Positions 25,308 through 36,300 of a stretch of DNA of 64,000 nucleotides are shown piece by piece. The first letter of the stretch is position 1; every line of letters starts with the position of its first letter. The position numbers were made by a program, and so were the translations under genes. The DNA is from Mycolicibacterium aurum (lineage in GTDB: Bacteria; Actinomycetota; Actinomycetes; Mycobacteriales; Mycobacteriaceae): the NCBI RefSeq assembly GCF_900637195.1, contig NZ_LR134356.1:3410001-3474000 (forward strand), given 5' to 3'. The notes under the pieces are model-generated. The model was not told where the DNA came from. It saw only the letters and a list, made by a program, of their open reading frames with translations, and searched no databases.

Positions 25308-27082
25308 CGATCAGCGAATCGACCACGCCGCCGGTGCTGCCGGTGGCGACGATGCGGCGCACCTGGAGCTGGCTGGTCGGCGAACTGCGCGCGCGGCGCG
25401 GACCCAGCGTCGCGACGGTGCTGGTGGGGCTGGCAGCTGCCGGCGCGGCGACCGTGCCGATCTACCTGCTCGGGACACTGGTGGACCGGGTGGACGCCGG
25501 AAGCCCGGCCGGCAGCCTGGTCAGCCTGGCCGTCGTGATCGGGGTGGCGGCGCTGATCGGCGGGCTGGGGACGGGGTTGTCGCAGTACCTCATCACTCGC
25601 CTCGGCGAGCACGCGGTGGCCGACCTACGGGAGGACGTGCTGCGAAAGGCGTTGCAACTGCCCGCGACAACCATCGAAGAGAGCGGCAGGGGCGATCTGT
25701 TGTCGCGGGTCGGTGCCGACGTCGCCGCGGTCGCCAAGGCGGTGTCGCAGGTGCTGCCCGACATGCTCAACGCGTTCTTCCTCGGCATCGTCACCCTGGT
25801 GGGCATGGCCAGCCTGGACTGGCGGCTCGGGCTCGCGGGTGCCCTATGTATCCCTGCCTACGCCGCCGGTCTGTGGTGGTTCCTGCCGCGATCGACACCG
25901 ATGTATGCCGAGCAGCGCGTCGCACTCGCCGAACGCGCACAGGCGACCGTGGAGTCGATCCAGGGTGCGCGCACCATCGATGCCTACGAGGTGCACGCCG
26001 GCCACCTGGCCGGCATCGAACGCGCGTCGGCGCGCGCACGGGATCTCGAGGTGTCGGTGTTCACGTTGTTCACCCGATTGGTGGGGCGGGTGAACCGGGC
26101 CGAATTCATCGGCCTGGCAGCAACCTTGGTTGTCGGCTTCCTGCTGGTCCGAGACGATGTCGTCACCGTCGGTCAGGTCACCGCAGCGGCGCTCATGTTC
26201 CACCGACTGTTCAATCCGATCGGCATGATGATGTACAACTTCGACGAGATCCAAGCCGGTGCCGCATGCCTGGCCCGTCTCGTCGGCGTCGTCGACATGC
26301 TGCCGCAGGCGGAGCCGACCACCGGCACCCGCCCCGCCCCGCGCCCGACGGGGGCCGATGTGTCGGTTTCCGGCGTCTTCTTCGCCTACGGGTCCGGGCC
26401 TGCTGTGCTGCAGGATGTTTCGCTGACGATCCCGGCAGGCACCCGCTGCGCGCTGGTCGGCACCACCGGCGCGGGCAAGACCACCCTGGCCGCGGTGATC
26501 GCCGGGCTGTACCTGCCGAACCGCGGCCAGAGCCTCATCGGCGGCGTGCCCGTCGCCGACATCGCCGAGGACGAACTCCGCTCCTGGGTGGCGACCATCA
26601 CCCAAGAGATCCACGTCTTCTCCGGTCCGTTGATCGACGACCTACGCCTGGCCGCACCCGACGCGGGTCCGGAGCAGGTGTGGGCCGCGCTCGACCAGGT
26701 CGGCGCCCGCGACTGGGTGGCAGCACTCGACGAGGGCCTCGACACCCTCGTCGGCGAACAGGGCACCGCACTGACCGCGGCGCAGGCACAGCACATCGCG
26801 CTTGCCCGTGTGGTTCTCGCCGATCCCCGGGTGGTGGTGCTCGACGAGGCCACCGCCGAGGCGGGCAGTGCCCACGCCGCGGAGTTGGAGGCGGCGGCCC
26901 TCGCCGCCACCGCGGGCCGCACCACGCTTGTGGTCGCCCATCGCCTGACGCAGGCGGCGACCGCCGACCAGATCGTCGTGATGGACCAGGGGCGCATCGT
27001 CGAGCAGGGCACGCATGCAGAACTCCTGGCACACGGCGGGGGTTACGCACGGCTGTGGAATGCATGGAGCGCGCACAACTGA
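25304..27082 (+). CDS. exiT: ExiT-type ABC half-exporter 2, with intact Walker motifs and degenerate signature
   Basis: 592 residues: N-terminal segment, six-helix exporter domain (~20-330), then the ATPase domain. Walker A is GTTGAGKTT (~386), Walker B VVVLDEATAE (~511) and the H-loop VVAHRL (~544), all canonical. The signature position reads ALTAAQAQH (~488) where LSGGQ is expected. Together with half 1 it forms one complete ATP site and one degenerate site, as in asymmetric heterodimeric exporters. The expected role is export of the siderophore made by the NRPS. GTG 25304 overlaps the previous stop by 4 nt; 33 bp separate it from the NRPS. Confidence 0.87.
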   Translation: MTISESTTPPVLPVATMRRTWSWLVGELRARRGPSVATVLVGLAAAGAATVPIYLLGTLVDRVDAGSPAGSLVSLAVVIGVAALIGGLGTGLSQYLITRLGEHAVADLREDVLRKALQLPATTIEESGRGDLLSRVGADVAAVAKAVSQVLPDMLNAFFLGIVTLVGMASLDWRLGLAGALCIPAYAAGLWWFLPRSTPMYAEQRVALAERAQATVESIQGARTIDAYEVHAGHLAGIERASARARDLEVSVFTLFTRLVGRVNRAEFIGLAATLVVGFLLVRDDVVTVGQVTAAALMFHRLFNPIGMMMYNFDEIQAGAACLARLVGVVDMLPQAEPTTGTRPAPRPTGADVSVSGVFFAYGSGPAVLQDVSLTIPAGTRCALVGTTGAGKTTLAAVIAGLYLPNRGQSLIGGVPVADIAEDELRSWVATITQEIHVFSGPLIDDLRLAAPDAGPEQVWAALDQVGARDWVAALDEGLDTLVGEQGTALTAAQAQHIALARVVLADPRVVVLDEATAEAGSAHAAELEAAALAATAGRTTLVVAHRLTQAATADQIVVMDQGRIVEQGTHAELLAHGGGYARLWNAWSAHN

Positions 27083-27115
27083 CGCGCACGACTAGACGGA
27101 AGAGGTTGTCGGCAC

Positions 27116-30100
27116 GTGACCGCGGACTCGCTGGACATCGCTGAACTGCTCGACCAGTGGAACAACCACTCGACGCCGGATCAGACGTCGACGGTGCCCG
27201 AACTGTTCGCCGCCCAGTGCGCGCGCACGCCGGCGGCCGTCGCGGTCGTCGACGGTGCGCGCCGGCTGACTTATCGCGAACTGGCCGATCGGGTTTCGCA
27301 ACTGGCACACGCGCTCGCCCGCGTCGACGGCACATCGGAGGCGGTGATCGCCGTCGGTGTTGCGCGCTCGGCCGAGATGGTGGTCTGCGTGCTGGCCTCG
27401 ATGGTCGCCGGTGCAGCCTTCGTGCCGCTGGACCCCGGCTGGCCTGCTCATCGCCGCAAGCAGGTCCTCGCCGACGCGGGTGCGCGCGCGGCCTTCACCG
27501 CGGTCGCCGACCGCAGCGACTGGGGAGTGGACACCCTCGTCGTCGACCTCGACGACTGGCGCTTCGGCGATGAACCCACCGAGGCACCGGCGGTTCTTGT
27601 CGAGCCCGGTCAGCTCGCCTACGTGATCTTCACGTCCGGGTCCACCGGCACACCCAAGGGCGCCATGATCCGCCACGACGCGATCGCCGAGCGACTCATG
27701 TGGCAACGCGACCACATCCTCGGTTTCGATGACTCCGATGCTTCGCTGTTCAAAGCTCCACTGTCCTTCGATATCTCGGTCAACGAAATTCTGCTGCCGC
27801 TGGTGTGCGGCGGCCGGGTCGTCGTCGCCGCACCCGACGGAGAGAAGGACCCCGAGTACCTGCTGAACCTCATCCGCACGGAGCGCGTGACCTTCGTCTA
27901 CCTGGTCTCCTCGATGCTCGACACCCTGCTCGAGCTCGACCGCCTGTCGGCCCCTGCCGACAGCTCTCTGCGGTCACTGCGTCACGTGTGGTGCGGCGGC
28001 GAGGTTCTCACCCCCAGCCTGTTCACCCGGTTCCGCAGCCAGCTGACAACCACGCTGTATCACGGCTACGGACCCGCCGAGGCGACCATCGGTGTCTCCC
28101 ACGTCATCTACCGCGACACGGCCGAACGTATCGCCACCTCGATCGGCCGCCCGAATCCGCACACCCAGCTGTACGTGCTCGACGAGGACCTGCGGCCCGT
28201 GCCGCCAGGGGTCGGGGGCGAACTGTATGCCGCGGGGTTCCTGCTCGGCCGCGGCTACGTCAACGCGTCGTCGCTGACCGCGTCGCGCTTCGTGGCCAAT
28301 CCCTTCGACGACGGTTCCCGGATGTACCGCACCGGCGACCTCGCGCGCTGGACCCCCGAGGGGTCGCTGGAGTTCCTGGGTCGCACCGACAATCAGGTCA
28401 AGATCCGGGGCCGCAGAATCGAACTCGAAGAGATCGAGTCGCAACTGGCCGACCACCCCGCGGTACGGCAAGCGGTGGTGGCCGTGCACCGGCAAGGCGC
28501 CGCCGATCAGCTGGTCGGCTACGTCGTGGCCTCCGACGGCGTCACCAACGACGACGCGCTGCATGCCGAGGTGGCCGACTGGGGCCGATCACGGTTGCCG
28601 GAGTACATGGTGCCGACGATCTTCGTCGCGATCGACCGGGTTCCGTTGACCGCCAACGGGAAAACTGATCGACGCGCATTGCCTGCACCGACGACCACAC
28701 CGCCGACGACCACCGGCAGGGCGCCGCGCACACCTCGCGAGATCGTGCTGGCGCGGGCGTTCGCCGACGCCCTGGATCTGGAATCCGTCAGTGTCGACGG
28801 CGATTTCTTCAGCCTGGGCGGCGACAGCATCGTGGCGATCCGCGTCGTCAGCAGGGTCCGCGCGGCGGGCTATTCCCTGCGTCCGCGGGACATGTTCGCC
28901 CACCGCACGGTTGAGGCCCTTGCCCCGCTCCTCGTCGAGTCCGAACCCGCCGCAGAGCAGGCCATCGGTGCGACCGGACCCGTTGCGGCAACACCGATCC
29001 TGCGCTGGCTCGACACCGTCGGCGACGCGGCCGACGCGTCGACGCACAACGGCTTCTTCCAGGGTATGGCGCTGGTGACCCCGGCCGGCCTGACCCACGA
29101 CGAGGTGCGCAGCATCGTCGACGCGGTGGTCGCGCGCCACCACGTCCTCTGGGCATCGAGCACGTCGGGCACCGCGGAACTGCACATCCCCGAGGCCCCT
29201 GCCCGGGTGCCACTGCTGACCCCGCGCCCCGGCGAGAGCGTCGAGTCGATGCGGGACCGGCTGCTCGCGTTGCTCGACCCCGCGACGGGCACGATGATGG
29301 CGACGGGCCGGCTCGGCGCAGACGACGAGCCCGGTCTGCTGGTCGTGGTGGCCCACCACGTCGTCATCGACGGCGTCTCGCTACGCATCCTGGCCGAGGA
29401 CTTCGCGGCCGCCCACACCAGGCTGGCCGACACGGGTACGGCACTGCTGCCCGAGTGCCGCACGCCGTGGCGATCCTGGGCCCGGCAGCTCACCGACGCC
29501 ACCACACGGGGCGCGTTCGACGCCGACCGCGAGTACTGGGAACAGACCTGCGCCGTGACGGAGCAGCCCTGGGGCGACCGCGCGCTCGACGCGTCCACCG
29601 ACACGGTCGCCAGCGAGTCCACCCTGACGGTGGAATTACCGGCGCCGGTCACCGAGACACTGCTGTCGGTCGTACCCGACCGGATCCACGGACATGTCAA
29701 CGACGCAATGGTGGCCGCGCTCTACCTGGCGCTGCGGGAGTGGCTCGGCGACCGCGGGATCGGTGCGGGTGAGCTGCTCGTCGAGATGGAGGGTCACGGC
29801 CGAGAAGGCCACACCGTCGGCGACATCGACCTGTCCGAAACCGTCGGCTGGTTCACCACCCTGTATCCGGTGGCACTGCACGACGACGACTTCGAGTGGC
29901 GCTCAGCCCTGGCCGGCGGCGGCGCGCTCGGGTCGGCGGTGCGGTCGGTGAAGGATCAGCTGCGTGCGGTGCCCTCCCACGGCATCAGCTATGGCGCGCT
30001 GCGTCATCTGAGCGGCTCGGCCGACCGCCTCCAGGCCGCCCCTCAGGTGCTGTTCAATTACCTCGGCCGCTTCGACACCGCCGACCGGCCGTGGGCGTTC

Positions 30101-30396
30101 GCCGACACCGGTGCCGCCGTGCTGGAGGGCCGCGATCCGGCGATGCCGCTGCCCCGACTGCTGGAAATCAACGCCGAGGCCACTGATTCCGGGACCGCAG
30201 CGGTGCTGCGCGCCACGTTCAGCTGGCCGTCGGATGCCGTCGCCGAGTCCGACGTCGCCCGATTGGCGCACCGCTGGACCGAGGTACTGGCGATGATCGC
30301 CGAGAGCGACGACGTGCGAGGGCACAGCCCATCGGACTTTCCGCACGTCGAATTGGGGACCGCCGATGTGGCGGATTTGGAGCAGCGCTACCCGGG
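27116..30396 (+). other. NRPS module 1 (A-T-E): predicted D-N5-formyl-N5-hydroxyornithine
   Basis: Adenylation core motifs are intact ([27 protein letters not shown]). Residues aligned to the PheA pocket read D-I-N-Y-W-G-G-I-G-(K), the code known for formyl-hydroxyornithine as in coelichelin. Carrier DFFSLGGDS at 563-571. The E domain carries HHVVIDGVS (~747), [14 protein letters not shown] and FNYLG. No condensation domain precedes it, consistent with an N-formylated starter unit. Confidence 0.82.
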
Positions 30397-33300
30397 CCTG
30401 GTCGACGTGCTGCCGCTGACCGCCACACAGCAGGGGATCTACTTCCACTCGACGTTCGGCCGAGACCGCGACCCCTATGTCGTGCAGCAGATCGTCGACA
30501 TTCGCGGGCCGCTGGACACCGAGCGCTTCCAGCGCGCCACCGAGACAGTCGCGGCCAGGCACCGCGCGCTGTCCGCCGCGTTCACCACCCTGACCGACGG
30601 CACCCCGGTATCGGTGCACGCTGCAACCGTGCCACCGGACTTCGACGTGGTCGACACCCGTGGACTGTCCGGAGACGGCGCGGATACCGTGGTGGCGCAG
30701 CGCGCCGAGTGGGAGAGGCGGCGGCGCTTCGACCTCGCCGCACCGCCACTGACCCGCTACACGTTGGTGCGCCGCAGCGATGAACTGCACACGATGATCC
30801 AGACGGTGCACCACATCGTGGCCGACGGCTGGTCGGTGCCTCTGGTGCTCGACGACCTCCTGACCTCGTACACCGGTGCCGACTTCACCGGCCCGGCACC
30901 GCGCTTCGCGGACTTCGTCGAGTGGCTCGCAGACCGGGACGGCGCCACAGACCGCGCCGCCTGGGCTCCGGTGCTGCGCGACATCGAGGCGCCCACCATG
31001 ATCGCGTCCGCCGACGGCACCGTCGGACCTCGCCCCAGGCCTGGATTCGGCCACCGGACAACGCCTCTGGCGACGCGTCTGCAGGTTGCGGCGGCGGCGG
31101 AGAAGGCCGGCGTGACGGTGAGCACCGTGCTCCATACCGCCTTTGGACTGACGGTCGGACGTCTAACCGGCCGCGCTGATGTGGTGTTCGGCACCGTCGT
31201 CTCCGGCCGCGGGGGCAACGTCGCTCATATCGACACGATGGTCGGTCTGCTGGTCAACACGATCCCGGTGCGTGTCCGCTGGGCGGGTGACGAGCCGGCG
31301 ACCACCGTGGCCGCACGACTGGCCGATGTCGAGTCGACGCTGCTGGACCACCATCATCTGCCGCTGATCGACGCACATCGGTTGGCCGGGTTCGACGAGC
31401 TGTTCGACTCGCTGGTCGTCATCGAGAACCTGGGCGCCACAGCACATTCCACCGACGAACTCCAGCTGGGTGACATCGCGGTGATCGAGGCTCCGCACTA
31501 TGCCCTCACGGTGATGGTCAGCGTCAGGGACACCATCACCGTCACCGTCACCAACGACCGCGCCCGGGTCTCGGATGCGTTCGCCGATGCCGTGACGGGG
31601 GCGTTCGCCGCCGCGCTCACCGCGGTCAGCGCCGATCCCGACATCCGCTGCGGCCGGATCCGGCTCGCCGAACACGCTGCGATCGACCAGGTTTCCGATA
31701 CCACCACGGTGACCCGGGTGATCGGTGCGGCGATCGCCGCGCACCGCGACGACGTCGCACTCGTCACCGACACCGCCGTCATGACGTTCGCCGATCTCGA
31801 GAGCCGCGCGGCGGCGCTGGCCCACCGTCTCACCGAATCAGGGGTCCGGCGCGGCGATGTCGTCGCACTCGCGATGTCCCGGTCGGCCGACATGGTGGCT
31901 GGACTGTGGGCGGTGGTGCTGACCGGTGCCGCCTATCTGCCGGTGGATCTGTCCTATCCGGCGTCGAGGATCGGGTTCATGCTCGCCCACGCCCGGCCGC
32001 GGGCTGTGCTGGCGGACCTGGACGGACAGCAGGTGCTCGGCGACGCGGTCCCCATGGGCACCGTGCTGATCGACACCGCCGTCGTCCCTGACCGCTCCGT
32101 GCCGTTCCCACCGGTCACGGTCGAGCCGCTCGACGCGATCTCGGTGCTCTACACGTCGGGTTCCACCGGGGAACCCAAGGCCGTGGTGGGCACCCATGGC
32201 GCCCTTGCCAATCGGCTGATCTGGGCGGTCGATGACTGGCCGGCGCCTGTCCGGCTGGCCAAGAGTTCACTGTCGTTCATCGACGGCACCACCGAACTGC
32301 TGGCCGGACTGGCCGCGGGGGCCCGCACGGTGCTGGCAGGTGACGACACCGTGCGCGACGGTCGCCGGCTCGCCGCGCTAGTCGACGAGCACGAGGTGCG
32401 TCAGCTGGTGGCGATCCCCTCACTCGCGGCGGCACTGGCCGACGAGTTCACCGCTGCGGTGCGCGGAATGCACCGGTGGATCGTCAGCGGTGAAGCGCTC
32501 ACCCCGTTCCACCTGGCCGCGTTGCGCACCGCCTGCCCTGAGGCGGAGGTCGTCAACTCCTACGGGTCCTCCGAGGTGACCGGCGACGTACTCGCAGGCC
32601 GACAAGACACCGAGGACGTCACACTCGGCCGCGCCGTCGCCGGTACCGGAATCCGGATCCTCGACAGCAGCCTCGCGGACCTGCCGGACGGGGTCATCGG
32701 GGAGATCTACGTCAGTGGCGTGCAGTTGGCACGGGGCTACCTGGGGCGCGCCGGCCAGACAGCGCTGCGTTTCGTCGCTGCACCCGACGGACAGCGGATG
32801 TACCGCACCGGCGACCGCGGTGCCACTCTGCCCGACGGCCGCGTGGTCTTCGCGGGTCGCGGAGACGACCAGCTCACGATCAATGGATACCGGATCGAGC
32901 CCGGCGAGGTGGAGGCGGTGCTGGCCGGACAGGCCGGCGTGGTCGACGCCGCCGTGGTGGCAGAAGGACCCGTGCTGGCCGCCGTCGCGGTGATCAACGC
33001 CGGGAACGTGACTGCTGAGGACCTGTTGGCGGCCGTGGCCGGGGAACTGCCCCCGCACCTGGTGCCCACGTCGCTGACGATCGTCGATGCGATCCCGCTG
33101 CTGCCCAACGGAAAACGCGACAGCACGGCGCTGCGCGCACTCGTGACCGGGCGCCCCGGCCGGCCCACCGAGATGGTCGCCCCGGCCGACGACCGGCAGC
33201 AGCTCATCGTGGACGTGATGGCCGCCGTGCTGGGTGTCGACACCCTCAGCGCCGACGCCGACTTCTTCGCCCACGGCGGCGACAGCATCTCGGCGATCCG

Positions 33301-36300
33301 CGTCACCAGCCGGCTGGCGAGGGCCGGTCTTGTCGTGGAAACCGAAGACATCTTCCACGGACGCACCGCCGTCGGCGTCGGCGCCCGCGCGTCCGGCACC
33401 CCGGGCAGCCCGGCAACCACCGGGCAGGCCGGTATCACCAGATTCGGCACGGTGACGTTGTCCGAGGCGACACTGCGACGCATCACCGACGCCGAGGCGG
33501 TGGACGACGTGTGGGCGATGTCGCCGTTGCAGCAGGGCGTCTACTACCAAAGCACCCTCGACTCTGCCGCCACGGCGACCTACCTGGCGCAGAACACATT
33601 CGACTTCGACCGCCGCATCGACCTCGAGGCGCTCCAGGACGCGTTCACCGCCATGCTGCACCGCCATCCGCAGCTGCGTGTCGGGTTCCGCACCGTCGAA
33701 CACGCGGAGAACAACCCGGCGCCGGACGCCACCACGCTCATTCAGGTTGTGCTCACCGACCCTCCGTCTGCCATCACCGTCGTCGACCTGGGTGATCGAT
33801 CGAACGGCGACCCCGAGGTCGCCGACCGGATCCGCGCCACCATCGACGCCGATCGCACGACCCCGTTCGACATCGGCCGCCCGCCGCTGGTGCGGCTCAC
33901 GGTGCTCCGCCTCCCCGGCGGGCGAGACAGGATGCTGCTGACCTACCACTTCCTGCTGTTCGACGGCTGGTCCCGCGAACTGGTGTTGCGAGAGTTGTTC
34001 GCACTCTACGGTTCTAATCTCGCCGGACGTCCAGGGACGGGCGCGCTGCAACCGCGCGGCGACGTCGTCACACGCTACCTGCGGTGGATCGACACTGCCG
34101 GCACCACCGACGCCACCGCGGCCTGGCGCGAGCGGCTCGCGGGACTCGCCGAGCCCACACTGGCCAGCGGCGTCGCCCCCGGCCATCCCGCCGCCGCAGC
34201 CGACACCGAACCCGGCCGGGTCGTGGTGCACGTGCCGCAGCGGGTGACCGAACAGCTGCTCGCCACCGCAGCTGATCTCGGAATCACCCTCAACTCGATG
34301 GTGACCGCAGCCGTAGCGCTGGTCACCGGCTACCACGCGGGTACCACCGACGCGGTCATCGGCACCACCGTCGCAGGCCGCCCCGGCGAACTCGTCGGTA
34401 TCGACGAGACCATCGGACTGTTCCTGAACACCGTCCCGGTGCGGGTCGACCTGTCCCCCACTGTCACCGCGGCAGACGCCATGCGGTCCAACGGCGATCA
34501 GCGGGTCGCGATGATGCGGCACGACCATCTCGGGCTGGGCCAGATCCAGCGCGCAGCCGGGGATTCCGGCGCCGCGCTGTTCGACTCGCTGCTCGTCCTG
34601 CAGAACTTCCTCGACGACGACACATTCTCCGATCTCGAGTCCGAGCACGGCATCGTCGGCGTCGACTACCACGACACCACCCACTTCCCGCTCACCTGGG
34701 TGCTGACCCCCGGACGGGAGATGACCGTCAAGCTCGAGCACCGCGTCGTCGGTGACGCACGGGCCCACGAGATGGTGGCACAGCTGCTGACCGTGCTGGA
34801 ATGCGTTGCCCGGGAACCCGACACGGCACTCGGTGGCATAACGCTGACGGCTCCGGACCGTGCGACGGCACTCGAACAGCGGTGGTCGGCGACCTCGCGG
34901 CAGCTCGAACCGGTGACGATCGCCGAACTGCTCGCGCGGCGAGCCGAAGCGGACGCAGGCGAGACCGCACTGGTCTTCGGCGCGCACCGGCTGACCTATC
35001 GCGAATTCGACGACCGCGTCTCACAGCTGGCCCGCTACCTCATCGGACACGGTGCAGGCCCGGAAACCTTTGTGGCGCTGGCGCTGCCGCGCTCCATCGA
35101 CATGGTGGTGGCACTGTTCGCGGTGCTGCGCGCCGGTGCGGCGTATCTGCCGCTCGAGCTGGACCTGCCGATCGAGCGGCTACGCACGATCATCGCGGAT
35201 GCCCGTCCGGCGCTGCTGCTCACCACCTCAGGCGCCACCGAACTCGCGGCCTGCGGGCGTGACCAGGGCGCCACCGTCATCGCGGTCGGCGACCAGGCGA
35301 CGCGGGACGCGATCACCGCCACCTCGGCCGCGCCGCTGACCGCCGACGAGCTCGGCACGGTCGCCACGGGTGCCGGCCGTCTGCACCACCCTGCGTACCT
35401 GATCTACACCTCGGGCTCGACCGGCACGCCCAAGGGTGTGCTCACGGGGTACGCGGGCCTGACCAACATGTATTTCAACCACCGCGAGGCGATCTTCGAG
35501 CCCACCGTGGCCAGAGCCGAAGGCCGGGATCGGCTCCATATCGCCCACACGGTGTCGTTCTCGTTCGACATGTCGTGGGAGGAGCTGTTCTGGCTCGTGG
35601 AGGGCCATCAGGTCCATGTCTGCGACGAGGAGTTGCGGCGCGACGCTCCCGCCCTGGTCGAGTACTGCCGCACCCACCGCATCGATGTCATCAATGTGAC
35701 GCCCACGTACGCGCACCACCTGCTCGACGCCGGTCTGCTGGACGGGCATCCGCCGGCGTTGGTGCTGCTCGGCGGCGAGGCGGTGAGCGAGCACGTGTGG
35801 TCGGTGCTGCGCGATCACCCGGACACCGCGGGATACAACCTCTACGGCCCCACCGAGTACACCATCAACACCCTCGGCGGCGGCACCGACGACAGTGCCA
35901 CCGCGACGGTCGGAGCACCGATCTGGAACACCCGCGCATATGTCCTCGACGCCGCCTTGCGACCGGTGCCCGACGGGGCGGTCGGCGAGCTGTACATCGC
36001 CGGAACCGGTCTGGCGCGTGGCTACCATCGGCGCCCCGGCCTGACCTGCACAGCGATGGTAGCCGATCCGTTCGTCGCCGGCGGACGCATGTACCGCACC
36101 GGCGACCTGGTGCGCCGCCGGTCCGGCACCGACGAACCCGGCCTTCTGGACTACCTCGGGCGCGCCGACGACCAGGTCAAGATCCGCGGCCACCGGGTGG
36201 AGCTCGGTGAGGTGGAGGCGGTGCTGTCCACAGTGGACGGCGTCGCGCGGTGCGCCGTCGTCGTCCGGACCGGCTCCGGGACCCCGCCGGCGAAATCCCT

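Noticed and set aside
32420..34987. 855-residue open frame on the minus strand inside the NRPS gene
   Set aside because: Antisense to modules 2-3. It lacks any domain signature, is rich in Arg/Gly/Val/Asp as expected for a shadow of high-GC coding DNA, and the plus strand encodes intact NRPS motifs throughout.
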